Assembly (NCBI RefSeq): GCF_004139715.1
Contig: NZ_CP035544.1
Location: 1,364,001 to 1,428,000 of the forward strand
DNA length: 64,000 nucleotides
DNA from: Muriicola soli
Lineage (GTDB): Bacteria; Bacteroidota; Bacteroidia; Flavobacteriales; Flavobacteriaceae
Direction: 5' to 3'
The position numbers and the translations under genes are program-made. The notes beneath the pieces were generated by a model. The model was given only the letters and a program-made list of their open reading frames with translations, had not been told where the DNA came from and ran no database searches. Numbering within the stretch: position 1 is the first letter of the stretch; the number at the start of each line of letters is the position of its first letter. Shown here piece by piece: positions 44,350-53,385 of this stretch.

Positions 44350-44951
44350 GGATCAGATTTTGTCTTTATCGCTTTTAAAGATATGTAGTCTTCAGGAGTA
44401 TCCAAGTCTTTGACTTTATCTCCAGCGTTTAGACTAAATGAGGACTTTCTGTGTTTTCTAATCAGCTTTCCGGCCCCATTGTCTCCCTGCAAAAGCGCTA
44501 GTTCAGTAAAATATTTCTTATCAAATAGAGCAGGTACACCCAGTTTACTTTCGTATGAAGTGCATATTATATCCCCTCTGCCTTGCTGATAATTGGAAAT
44601 TAATTCATCTAAATACACGGAGGTGACCAGGGGTTGGTCTGCCAGCATAATCAGGATAGCATGAGGTTGTGGTGTTTGTGACACCAGGTAGGACACTCCC
44701 TTCGCTATAGATCCCCCCAAACCCATCTCCCAGGCCTCGTTGACGATGAAATCTGTTTTAAAAGGCTCAATTTTTTTTCTGATAAGATCGGCCTTAGCCC
44801 CCAAAACTACAAGGACTATATCTGATGAAGAATTTTTTGCAACCTGTATTGCACTGCCCAAAAGCGTAGTGTTTCCCCAGGGCAATAATTGCTTCGGTTT
44901 TCCCATCCGCGAAGAGGAACCTGCTGCCAGAATAAGTGTGGCTATTTTCAT
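44346..44951 (-). CDS. MocA-like molybdenum cofactor nucleotidyltransferase
   Basis: The 201-residue protein has the NTP-transferase start LILAAGSSSRMGKPKQLLPWG and a later ADQPLVTSVYL motif. It resembles MocA, which attaches CMP to the molybdenum cofactor for xanthine-dehydrogenase-type enzymes. I place the start at ATG 44951, which overlaps the XdhC stop (ATGA); a longer in-frame start would run back into xdhC. No xanthine or aldehyde dehydrogenase gene is in the window to be served. Confidence 0.82.
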   Translation of the reverse strand: MKIATLILAAGSSSRMGKPKQLLPWGNTTLLGSAIQVAKNSSSDIVLVVLGAKADLIRKKIEPFKTDFIVNEAWEMGLGGSIAKGVSYLVSQTPQPHAILIMLADQPLVTSVYLDELISNYQQGRGDIICTSYESKLGVPALFDKKYFTELALLQGDNGAGKLIRKHRKSSFSLNAGDKVKDLDTPEDYISLKAIKTKSDP

Positions 44952-45967
44952 AGGGACGGACTGTGAACGGCCCCTTTCTTGTCTTTTAATTTCACAGGAG
45001 TTCGTCCCCTGTGGACCATCAGGATCTCGGCAAGAATAGACACAGAAATCTCTTGTGGAGTCTCCGCGCCAATATCGATTCCTGCAGGACCATGAATACA
45101 ATCCATAAAATCGTCGTCCACCTCAGGTTGGTGCTCCAACAAAGCATTTAATAGATCTTCACGTCGCCTGTACGGCCCTAAAATCCCAATATAGAAGGGC
45201 CTGCTTGTATGTAATTTCAATAAATACTGCAGATCTTTTGAATAGCTGTGGTTCATTAAGACCACCGCCGAATTATTATCCAGCCTATGCAAAGGGAAAA
45301 CTTCCGGAAGGATAGGAAGATATTCTGCTGCTCCGGGAAAATTTATAAGCTCTTTTTCTTCAGCGGGATTTGCGACCACGATAACGTCTATCCCCATTTG
45401 GGATGCGGTTGAAGTTAAACGTACCGCATCATGCTCAGATCCTATGATAAAGAGTTGAATGGATGGCTTTAAGGTTTGAGTAAAACAGGACAAGGTGCTG
45501 TCGGGTTTTATATTCTTCCGTAATGGATATTTCTGATCCTCCAGCTCGATCAGGCTCCCAAAATTTGGATTGACCTCTTCCTTTTGAACAAAATACGACC
45601 TTATACCAAGGTCCGCCCTTTTATTTAAAGAGTTCCAAAAGACCTTTTGAATCTCCTCTGAAGGTGCAAAAGGTTCGAGTAAAATATATAATACCCCCTC
45701 ACATCCCAGGCGGTATCTTCCATCATACGTTATTACCATGGACTTGCCTGAAGCAAACACCGCTTGTGACTGACGGCATATCTCTTTCTCAACACAACCA
45801 CCACTTACAGCTCCTTCTGTAGTTCCGTTTTCCAGGATAAGCATCCTGACGCCAGGTTTCCGATAAGACGAACCCTCAAGAGCTACAACGGTTGCCAGCA
45901 CTGTTTTTAAATTGGCCCTTTTGGCAGCCTGGTATACATTAAAAATATTTTTAAGTTCATGCGTCAT
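44948..45967 (-). CDS. XdhC-family molybdoenzyme maturation protein
   Basis: The 339-residue protein has the N-terminal XdhC/CoxI domain (VVALEGSSYRKPGVRMLIL, EGAVSGGCVEKEI) and a C-terminal Rossmann-like domain ending GPAGIDIGAETPQEISVSI. XdhC inserts sulfurated molybdenum cofactor into xanthine-dehydrogenase-type enzymes. Its start overlaps the moeA stop (ATGA at 45964-45967) and its stop overlaps the MocA-like start in the same way. Pairing of XdhC with a MocA-like gene suggests a xanthine- or aldehyde-oxidase-type client elsewhere in the genome. Confidence 0.88.
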   Translation of the reverse strand: MTHELKNIFNVYQAAKRANLKTVLATVVALEGSSYRKPGVRMLILENGTTEGAVSGGCVEKEICRQSQAVFASGKSMVITYDGRYRLGCEGVLYILLEPFAPSEEIQKVFWNSLNKRADLGIRSYFVQKEEVNPNFGSLIELEDQKYPLRKNIKPDSTLSCFTQTLKPSIQLFIIGSEHDAVRLTSTASQMGIDVIVVANPAEEKELINFPGAAEYLPILPEVFPLHRLDNNSAVVLMNHSYSKDLQYLLKLHTSRPFYIGILGPYRRREDLLNALLEHQPEVDDDFMDCIHGPAGIDIGAETPQEISVSILAEILMVHRGRTPVKLKDKKGAVHSPSL

Positions 45968-47169
45968 ACTCCTAAGATACGTTTTGTTGCTATAAATGGA
46001 ACGAGGCTATCTTTCTTATAGGGCTTTTCATGAGGTTCGAGGATAATAAATCCCGAGATTCTTGTTAGATATACGAGATCCCCTGAACCGCTGTTGTCTG
46101 CGGATGACGCCCAGAGACACCCTTCCTCCAGTCTTAATTCTACTCCTTTAAAAATAGTAAGATTCCCGAAATTTTCATGTGCCTCTGCCAGTTTTACCCT
46201 CACAGGGGTATTCTTTATTCCTGCAGATCGATAAAACCAGGGTAAAAAATAAAGATGAAAATTGAAGAAGGTGGAAACCGGATTTCCAGGAAAGGAGAAT
46301 ACAAGGCAGGAGCTCTCCTCCTTAGTTCCAAACCAAAATGGTTTGCCCGGTCTTTGCGCAACCCTGTGAAAAATGGAGTCGACGCCCAATTCTTTAAAAA
46401 CCTGTGGTAGAAAATCGAACTTACCCTTAGATACACCGCCACTAAGAATGAGAATATCCATGGAATCGATCACATAGTCCAGTTTTTGGCGAAGCAGGTC
46501 GATATCATCAGGTATGTGCAAGCGCAAGGGCTTGATCCTTAATTCCCGCAACATTCCAATGAGACTATGAGAATTTGAGGTCCTGATCTGATGCAATAAA
46601 GGAAGTTCTTCCACTTCAACTAATTCGTTCCCGGTAGAGATAACGGCAACTTTGGGTAGCTTCTCAACCAAAACTTCACTTTTACCTACCGTAGCGAGGA
46701 CCCCAATTTCGGCAGCGGTGATGACGCAATTCTTTTGCACTACCATATCTCCCCTTTGTTGATCCCTGCCCTTGGAATGAATATTTTGCCCCTTGGTGGG
46801 AATTTTAGTGATGGTTGCAATGCCTCCTTTTATTTCAACCTCCTCATACATCACTACGGTATCAGTTTCGTAAGGAACAACAGCTCCCGTCATGATTTCT
46901 ACACAGCTATTGGCTTCTACAAAAGGGATAGTGGGCTCACCGGCAGGGAGTGTGCCTGCAATCTCAAAGGAAAGTCGGCCATTTTCAACAGCCTCATAGG
47001 CTATAGCTATACCGTCTTTGGTAGACCGGTTAAAAGGCGGGAAATCTCTATCTGCCAATACATCTTCAGCCAGAATTCTATTTAAAGCCTCCGTAAGCGG
47101 TATCTTTTCAGATCCGAAACTACGGCTTTGATCTAAGACGAGTTGGAGCGCTTCCTGATATGAGATCAT
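45964..47169 (-). CDS. moeA: Molybdopterin molybdotransferase MoeA
   Basis: The 401-residue enzyme inserts molybdate into adenylated molybdopterin. Motifs seen are FPPFNRSTKDGIAIAYE, GTLPAGEP, EIMTGAVVPYETDTVVMYEE, VISTGNELVE, ILSGGVSKGKFDFLP and FSFPGNPVSTFF, the usual order for MoeA. Length is normal. It lies 59 bases after the MoeB-like gene on the same strand, and its last codons overlap the xdhC start. Confidence 0.92.
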   Translation of the reverse strand: MISYQEALQLVLDQSRSFGSEKIPLTEALNRILAEDVLADRDFPPFNRSTKDGIAIAYEAVENGRLSFEIAGTLPAGEPTIPFVEANSCVEIMTGAVVPYETDTVVMYEEVEIKGGIATITKIPTKGQNIHSKGRDQQRGDMVVQKNCVITAAEIGVLATVGKSEVLVEKLPKVAVISTGNELVEVEELPLLHQIRTSNSHSLIGMLRELRIKPLRLHIPDDIDLLRQKLDYVIDSMDILILSGGVSKGKFDFLPQVFKELGVDSIFHRVAQRPGKPFWFGTKEESSCLVFSFPGNPVSTFFNFHLYFLPWFYRSAGIKNTPVRVKLAEAHENFGNLTIFKGVELRLEEGCLWASSADNSGSGDLVYLTRISGFIILEPHEKPYKKDSLVPFIATKRILGV

Positions 47170-47228
47170 TATTAAATATTCAATTTCTTAAAAACAAAAT
47201 ACAAGAAGGCAAGAATGCGTAATTCCAT

Positions 47229-48338
47229 CTATAATTCAACATCCATTTCATCCCGACTAACGAATTTCACCGCACTGTGTTCCAGAGCATTCATTCCTCC
47301 CTTTAAGGAATACATCCTGTGATTTTGCAGAAGCGGTTGGAGCCGTCGCACTGCTTCCCTGCTCCTCTTCCCCGATTGACAAATAAAATATAGAATATCT
47401 TTACCGGCTAATTTTGTCGTTGATGCCTCCAATTCTTCCAGGGGGATATGGATTGCAGTATCTATAGCTTTACTTTGGAATTTTTCAGCCGATCTGATAT
47501 CAATAAGGGCAAATTTTCCTGAATTACCTGACATCTGAGCGATCAAGTTTTCAACGCTGACCTCCGGAACAGGATCGCAATGAATTTGTTTGTAATCTGT
47601 TTCCAGTTGAGTTCGACTTTTATTTTTTGGCTGTGCCGGGATTTTTATATGCCTTACCGACTGATCGAGGCCGTTGTACAACATCAGTACCCCACTTAAT
47701 ATTCCCGGCATAGAAGTGATTACTTTTACCGTTTCCAGTGCCTGTAAGCTCCCTATGATCCCGGGAATTACACCAAGGACACCATTTACATTGCAATCGG
47801 GAATGTCGCCTTCCTCCGGAGGAATGGGAAAAAGACAACGATAGGTAGGTCCATCTTCGTAGTTGAATACACTTAGCTGTCCTTCAAAACCGTAAATAGC
47901 CCCGGAAACAAAAGGCTTGTCCAATATCACACAGGCATCATTGATTAGATATCGCGTAGCAAAATTATCTGAGGCATCAACAACAAGATCATAGTCCGAT
48001 ATGATGTCAAGGACATTTGTTTTGGTTAAAAAAGTGTCGTGACAGATCAATTCTGTTTCTCTGTTCATTTGACGCAATTTCTTTTCTGCAACCCTGATTT
48101 TTGGCTTACCCACATCAGATTCTGAGTACAGGACCTGCCTTTGCAAGTTCGACCATTCTACTATATCTTGTTCTACCATTCCCAGGCAACCCACGCCCAT
48201 TGCATTGAGGTATTGTAAAACGGGTATTCCCAGTCCGCCAACCCCAATTACCAGTACTTTAGATTCTTTTAGTACTTGTTGTCTTTGCGGACCGAAATCC
48301 TTCAGGCTGGTTTGTCTTATATACCGGTTCGATTTCAT
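47229..48338 (-). CDS. moeB: MoeB/ThiF-type adenylyltransferase with rhodanese domain
   Basis: The 369-residue protein has a ThiF/MoeB domain (VLVIGVGGLGIPVLQYLNAM for ATP binding, CNVNGVLGVIPGIIGS near the adenylation site) and a C-terminal rhodanese domain with active loop CQSGKRS. MoeB adenylates the C-terminal Gly of MoaD. The zinc-site Cys pairs of E. coli MoeB are not kept: PTYRCLFP has one Cys and the later CxxC is absent. The gene overlaps mobA by four bases (ATGA). The rhodanese could supply sulfur to MoaD (inference). Confidence 0.88.
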   Translation of the reverse strand: MKSNRYIRQTSLKDFGPQRQQVLKESKVLVIGVGGLGIPVLQYLNAMGVGCLGMVEQDIVEWSNLQRQVLYSESDVGKPKIRVAEKKLRQMNRETELICHDTFLTKTNVLDIISDYDLVVDASDNFATRYLINDACVILDKPFVSGAIYGFEGQLSVFNYEDGPTYRCLFPIPPEEGDIPDCNVNGVLGVIPGIIGSLQALETVKVITSMPGILSGVLMLYNGLDQSVRHIKIPAQPKNKSRTQLETDYKQIHCDPVPEVSVENLIAQMSGNSGKFALIDIRSAEKFQSKAIDTAIHIPLEELEASTTKLAGKDILYFICQSGKRSREAVRRLQPLLQNHRMYSLKGGMNALEHSAVKFVSRDEMDVEL

Positions 48339-48955
48339 TTTGAATTGAGTACTTCTTTGATTCTCTTGTAATCTTCCATGGAATTGGCATTCGCTAAAAA
48401 CTCATCTTTTTCCGGGAAGATTAATTGTGTATCGGCCTGTAAGAGGAACTTACGCGGACAACTGGAAGCGGCAGTTTGCAAATATTCAATGGCCTTCTTT
48501 AAGCCCGAAACTTCCCAAATTGCGGCTAGGGGTTCGGGTAAACCACTGGCCCGGGTCGCCAGTGCGGTTGCATCTTTATTCGAATCCCTGGCATCAATCA
48601 GGCTTTCGAGCGTTTCTAGATTTATCAGAGGCAAATCACAGGCCAGCACCAACCAGGCAGCATCAGGAAAAGAGGCATGAGCACTGAGGATTCCATTAAA
48701 AGGTCCTGCAAATTCATTCCTGTCCAGTATGGTTTCCATCTCCGAGCCGAGATCTTGTTGTTGATCGGAGCGCAGGCTGATAAAAGCCTTGTCGCAGATT
48801 TTCAAGGCCATATTATACAACACTTCTTGCTGAGAGATCCCGTGATAAGATAATCGGGCTTTATCGGTTCCCATTCTGCTGCTTTTCCCACCGGTGAGAA
48901 TCAGTCCGTAAACGGGCGTTTTTCCCGATTGAGTATTTAGCGATGATTTTGTCAA
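48335..48955 (-). CDS. mobA: Molybdenum cofactor guanylyltransferase MobA
   Basis: The 206-residue protein has the MobA start LILTGGKSSRMGTDKARLSY and a VLACDLPLINLETL motif. MobA adds GMP to make the bis-MGD cofactor used by DMSO-reductase-family enzymes, including FdhF/YdeP. No ATG precedes the conserved start region in frame; the best start is TTG at 48955. Its stop overlaps the MoeB-like start by four bases. Confidence 0.87.
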   Translation of the reverse strand: MTKSSLNTQSGKTPVYGLILTGGKSSRMGTDKARLSYHGISQQEVLYNMALKICDKAFISLRSDQQQDLGSEMETILDRNEFAGPFNGILSAHASFPDAAWLVLACDLPLINLETLESLIDARDSNKDATALATRASGLPEPLAAIWEVSGLKKAIEYLQTAASSCPRKFLLQADTQLIFPEKDEFLANANSMEDYKRIKEVLNSK

Positions 48956-48975
48956 TGTAAAATGTTTTTAATGGC

Positions 48976-49959
48976 CTAGCCTCCTATTGAAGTCATTGAA
49001 TTTTCAAATACACCCTGGTGCTCCCGTTGAGCATCAAAACCTGTCTTAGCTCGCATGCCAATTACTTTTTCAATGGAAGTTCGCAATTCCGATTCCGGGT
49101 TTTCACCCCTGAGAAGTTCCCTGACATTCATTTTAGGTTTACCGTAAAGGCAGGTAATCACATCGCCTGTGGCTGTAATCCGCAGGCGGTTACAACTCCC
49201 ACAAAACGTTCGGCTAAACGAAGGTATGATTCCAAAACTGCCTGCATGACCAGGTATTTTATAGTTGATGGAAGTGGAGGTCTTTGGGGATTCTAACTTT
49301 TTAAGCTCGGGATAATGTGATCGCACATAGTCCAGTATCTTTTTGTAATTCCATGTAATAGCTTCAAATTCCTTAGTCCCTCCATTAAAAGGCATCTCTT
49401 CCAAATAACGAACAGAGACCGGATAATGCTCCTGCAACTTCAGGATGGGAATCAAATCCTGTACATTCTGATTTTCCAGTACAATAAAATTGATCCTCAG
49501 GTTAAATCCCTCTTCTATCATCTTCATGAGATTTCCAAAAACAACATCGTACTGGTCTCTTCTGGTGATTTTTTCAAAGGTTTCCCTGTTAATGGCATCC
49601 AGGCTAAGGTTGATATTGGTTATTCCCAAATCCTTTAATTCCTGAATATACGGCCCGATTAAGGTTGCGTTAGTCGTCATGGATAATTCCTTGATCCCCG
49701 ACAGGGATGCGAGATGTCTCAAGAGTTCCATCAGGTCTTTGCGCACAAAAGGTTCACCTCCTGTAATTCTGATCTTATCAATCCCTTGGTCTACCACGGT
49801 TTCCGCCAACAATTTAAGCTCCTTAATGGTGAGGAGGTTTTTATTTTTAGCGAAGTTAATGCCTTCAGCAGGCATACAGTAATGGCACCTCAGATTACAC
49901 CGATCTGTAACGGCTAGCCGCAGGTAGTTGATTTGTCTATTATGGTTGTCAATCAGCAT
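48976..49959 (-). CDS. moaA: GTP 3',8-cyclase MoaA
   Basis: The 327-residue radical-SAM enzyme catalyses the first step of molybdopterin synthesis. It has the N-terminal cluster motif CNLRCHYCMP and the second-cluster Cys set in FCGSCNRLRITATGDVITC. It ends with the conserved Gly-Gly tail (MTSIGG). Length is as expected. It follows moaD by 21 bases and precedes mobA by 20. Confidence 0.93.
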   Translation of the reverse strand: MLIDNHNRQINYLRLAVTDRCNLRCHYCMPAEGINFAKNKNLLTIKELKLLAETVVDQGIDKIRITGGEPFVRKDLMELLRHLASLSGIKELSMTTNATLIGPYIQELKDLGITNINLSLDAINRETFEKITRRDQYDVVFGNLMKMIEEGFNLRINFIVLENQNVQDLIPILKLQEHYPVSVRYLEEMPFNGGTKEFEAITWNYKKILDYVRSHYPELKKLESPKTSTSINYKIPGHAGSFGIIPSFSRTFCGSCNRLRITATGDVITCLYGKPKMNVRELLRGENPESELRTSIEKVIGMRAKTGFDAQREHQGVFENSMTSIGG

Positions 49960-49980
49960 AAGTATCTTATCTCTTTTCTA

Positions 49981-50226
49981 TTATCCCCCACTGACTGGCG
50001 GAATCAAGGCAATCTCATCAGTTTCTATCAAAGGAGTATGGTCGTTCGCGTATTCATTATTTACCGCAACTGCAATCGAACTTAGTCTGTTTAAAGCCGG
50101 GAATTGATCAAATACATATTGTTTGAGCTTCTCAACGGATGAAATTGAGGTTGTCTTGTCTTCCGGAACTTCAATCGTAGGACCTCCGACAATATCACGC
50201 GTAATCCCGAATAATAGTATCGTCAT
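49981..50226 (-). CDS. moaD: Molybdopterin synthase sulfur carrier MoaD
   Basis: The 81-residue ubiquitin-fold protein ends in the required Gly-Gly (PPVSGG), which becomes the thiocarboxylate. The start MTILLFGITRDIVGGPTIEV is typical. It is the first gene of the operon running down to 43252. The 196 bases upstream should hold the operon promoter, which I could not define. Its partner MoaE is not in the window. Confidence 0.92.
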   Translation of the reverse strand: MTILLFGITRDIVGGPTIEVPEDKTTSISSVEKLKQYVFDQFPALNRLSSIAVAVNNEYANDHTPLIETDEIALIPPVSGG

Positions 50227-50422
50227 ATCAGGTAATTATTACTTAAAACAAGGTATCAAAAAATATAGAGTATAGTAAATTCTTTAACACTAATGTTTTC
50301 CAGTATTTGTGCACAAATGATGCTTTGATAGATGGATAAAAGTCTAAGTAAAAAAAGCTGTGATAGAAATATACTGAAATCAAGAATCCTGCGTTCTGGA
50401 GGTTGAACCTAAAATTTGGAAA

Positions 50423-51514
50423 ATGAAAACCTGTATAAAATTCCTTTCTCTTTGTTTCATCGTTTTTTCTCTGGCATCATGCGGTAATGCAGAGGACGAT
50501 GTAGCTTTCGATTTTAATGCTAATGGTGACCTGGGAATAGGAAAGCCTGTTGATGACTGTCTCGATCTGGGAGAAAACGATCTGATTTTGTCCATTCAGG
50601 ATAAATTTACCACTCTCCCCGGGAAGGTATCCGTATTTTTTAGGGTATCAGATGCTTTGGGAAATCCGGTTTCCGGCCTTACAGCCGATCAGTTTACGAT
50701 ATACGAACAGGGAAGGAATGACGATTGCTTTAATACTATCTCCACCTCGGAGTCTTTTGCCCGTATCTCTCCAAATTCACAAATTTTCAGCAATAATACT
50801 CTTCTGGTGCTCGATTTAAGCAATAGTGTACTGAGCAGCAGCCTGAATGAACTAAAGTCGGCCTCTGTGAGTTTTATCGAAAATGTGATGCCTGCAACTG
50901 CCGAAGACAGTTTTAAAATGGCGATCTACTGGTTCGACGGCGAAGATGAATTGCATTTGCTTCAACCATTAACTTCGGTTAAGGACGAACTGACCTTAGC
51001 CATTGAAGGGATTACAGACGATATAAGCGAGGATCCTTCAACTGACCTTTACGGGGCCGTGATCAAATCGACCGATATTGCTGAAGGCCTATTGGACGAA
51101 GCCAGGGCAAACTCCACCATAAGTGCTGCCTCCGTGGTTTTATTTACCGATGGAACCGATCAGGCATCACGATATTCAGAAACTGAGGCGCTTGCCCAGG
51201 TTCAGGAGGCTGATCTCAACATCTCTTTTTACACCATTGGGTTGGGAGGTGAAATTGACGCCGAAATACTTGCGGAGATCGGCAGAACATTTAGTGTTTT
51301 TGCTGTGAATAAAGAAGAGCTGGAAACGACATTTAACGATATTTCGTTCCGTGTTTCGGAAAGGGCAAATAGTTTTTACCTTTTCGAATATTGTACTCCC
51401 AAAAGGGACGGTAGCGGGACTAATAATCTTGCCATTCAGGTCACAGACGGGTCCCTGCAGGGGGCTGTACAAACCGAATTTAACGCCACGGGTTTTAGTG
51501 GCGGATGCCAGTAA
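50423..51514 (+). CDS. von Willebrand factor A domain lipoprotein
   Basis: The 363-residue product has a lipoprotein signal (FIVFSLASCGN) and a short beta-rich region (VSVFFRVSDALGNPVSGLTA). A VWA domain follows with the metal-ion site DLSNSV and later VLFTDGTDQASRYS. It ends in Cys-containing strands. VWA lipoproteins in Flavobacteriia are surface or periplasmic binding proteins of unknown partner. It is divergent from the molybdenum-cofactor operon and followed by a strong terminator, so it is monocistronic. Confidence 0.82.
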   Translation: MKTCIKFLSLCFIVFSLASCGNAEDDVAFDFNANGDLGIGKPVDDCLDLGENDLILSIQDKFTTLPGKVSVFFRVSDALGNPVSGLTADQFTIYEQGRNDDCFNTISTSESFARISPNSQIFSNNTLLVLDLSNSVLSSSLNELKSASVSFIENVMPATAEDSFKMAIYWFDGEDELHLLQPLTSVKDELTLAIEGITDDISEDPSTDLYGAVIKSTDIAEGLLDEARANSTISAASVVLFTDGTDQASRYSETEALAQVQEADLNISFYTIGLGGEIDAEILAEIGRTFSVFAVNKEELETTFNDISFRVSERANSFYLFEYCTPKRDGSGTNNLAIQVTDGSLQGAVQTEFNATGFSGGCQ

Positions 51515-51539
51515 ATAAATGTATTTCTTTCTATTTAAA

Positions 51540-51570
51540 GGGGGATCCGCAAGGGTCCTCCTTTTCTTTT
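51540..51570 (+). terminator. Terminator after the VWA gene
   Basis: GGGGGATCC pairs with GGGTCCTCC (two G-T pairs) around a GCAA tetraloop, followed by TTTTCTTTT. It starts 26 bases after the stop at 51514. Confidence 0.85.
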
Positions 51571-51694
51571 GTCGGGCAGTAAAGTAGGGTTTTTGGCATC
51601 ATCCTTGTTATATACATAGAAACCCAAATGTATATCGCGATTAACATACATCCTAAAAACTATAAAAGATTGTTTAACGTAAAAGAAAGAAATC

Positions 51695-51862
51695 ATGGAT
51701 GTTATCAACGAAATTATCAGTCAGAGTGCCTTAGGCTCACTATCAAAAGGATTTAAAAGCCTTGTACTCTCCGTATTCACTTCAATAGTGGTGACCCTTT
51801 TCGTGATGTTAATTGCTATCATCATTAACAGTAGCCAATTACATTTCAGCTTCGGGTATTAA
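51695..51862 (+). CDS. Small single-helix membrane protein
   Basis: A 55-codon frame starts with ATG after a GA-rich stretch (AAAGAAAGAAATC), which may aid initiation. The product has an amphipathic start (MDVINEIISQSALGSLSKGF) and one strong hydrophobic helix (SIVVTLFVMLIAIIIN). I know no family. It ends 23 bases before the convergent M14 gene. The gene stands alone, so coding status rests on its leader, start and membrane pattern. Confidence 0.5.
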   Translation: MDVINEIISQSALGSLSKGFKSLVLSVFTSIVVTLFVMLIAIIINSSQLHFSFGY

Positions 51863-51885
51863 TCCCCAAAGTGGTGTCATTGAGT

Positions 51886-53384
51886 TCAACGGTAAATCAT
51901 CGCATTTTTGCGCGCCCATTGTTCTGAAAAGTCGGATGCCCCCTCAGTGAGATCTAATAAAAATCCATTGATGACGGCAAACATATAATCCCCATCTTTC
52001 TGTAAGAGAAAGGTGGGGTTTTTTCCTGCCTCAAGGTCAAAATCAGGAAGCACAAGCTTTTCACTTAAAAGATGCAATGGGAATGGAGAAAACAAAGCGT
52101 CTTCAGGAATATCTTTTACCCTCAGATAGGTGTAGCCTTGTTTTAGCAGAGCTGTAAATGTGTCTTTATTTTTTTCAATTTCTGCCATATCAGCCATCAC
52201 CATGGGATAAACCTTACCCGGAATTAATTGGTATCCCTTAGCTTCCAGGGTTTTATATCCGTAATAGGTGGAGAGGTCGCCCTGATCAATCACTCTGCTA
52301 CTAAACCAATAATCTCTGTTCCCCTCCAGGTCAACTTCCAGTTGATTTATTCCTATGTCTAGGATATAAGGCTTACCCAACAATTCATAAGTTACTTCAA
52401 CGATTTTCAGGTCGAATAGCTTTCGGTCGTTTTCCGGTATTTCTTCGTATTCCTCCAGTTTGATCTCCTTAAAATTACCCTGCGCAATGGTGTAAATAGC
52501 CGAAAGGATAGAAACATAATTTAACTTCCTGATCTCCTGTTTTTCCCTGTCATTGGCATATCCGCCTGATTCTATAAGGATGGTACTTGTCCCCCACTTT
52601 TGAATATTGTCACCAAAAGCCCGGGGTTCAAAATCGTCATTATACCTCCCCACCTGACCGGGAGCGTACCGCTGTATGATATTGTTCATAAACACTATGA
52701 TCTTCATGGCATTGCCGCGCCCTCATTGATCTCCTTTTCATAGTTGTATGCCGGTGCCAGATATGAAATAGTGGCGGGTTTTTCTGTGCGTTCAGCATTG
52801 TAATAGGTGCTCTGATCATGCAGGTTAAAGCCGAAATCGGCATCGAGACTGTCGCGAACTCGTTTTAAGGTCTGCCCTTCAGGCGATTGTAATCTGAGCG
52901 CATCCCTGTTAATGTCGATTCCCAACTTGTTTTCTCTTTTAAAAACCTCTGCCCCATCAGGGTTGAGCATTGGGAGAAAATGCAGTGTCAGGTTGTTGAG
53001 AATCTCCGATTTCTCTTCGCTGAAATCGTCACTTTTTAAAAAGTTGAGAATGTCAAAAATGGCCTGAGTGGCGGTGGGTTCATTCCCGTGCATCTGCGAC
53101 CAAAGGAAAACGTCTGTTGTTCCCTGTCCTATACTAATCAGTTTAAGATCTCTGCCTTCTATTGATTCTCCCACCTTTTTCACCGTTACGCCAGGATCAT
53201 TCTGGTGGTCAGAGATGAGGTTTTGCAGATCCCTGTGTTTTATCCTTCTCTTATCCAATTCGGATTCCCTGTACTTTTCATAAGTGTCGTATAGTGAAGT
53301 TGTCAGGCCTAAATTCTGTTGAGGCTTCTCTTCTTTACAACCGTATATCAGTAAGCCGATAAAAAGTAATTTTAAGTATTTCAT
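51886..53384 (-). pseudogene. M14 zinc carboxypeptidase-like lipoprotein, interrupted by one frameshift
   Basis: The mended 499-residue product has a lipoprotein signal (LLFIGLLIYGC). The M14 zinc motif HGNE is at about residues 99-102 and the later zinc His in FNLHDQST. The catalytic Glu is in STILIESGGY. The frames meet near 52710-52722, where one extra base gives EINEG-RGNAMKIIVFMNN. The zinc site is in the first frame and the catalytic Glu in the second, so a real break would kill the enzyme. M14 enzymes of this type trim peptides, often peptidoglycan. It follows the amidase gene by one base. Confidence 0.82.
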
Positions 53385-53385
53385 G

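Noticed and set aside
44952-45101. Upstream start for the MocA-like gene that would add 50 residues.
   Set aside because: The added part is out-of-frame xdhC sequence; the ATGA overlap at 44948-44951 gives a better start right at the nucleotide-binding motif.
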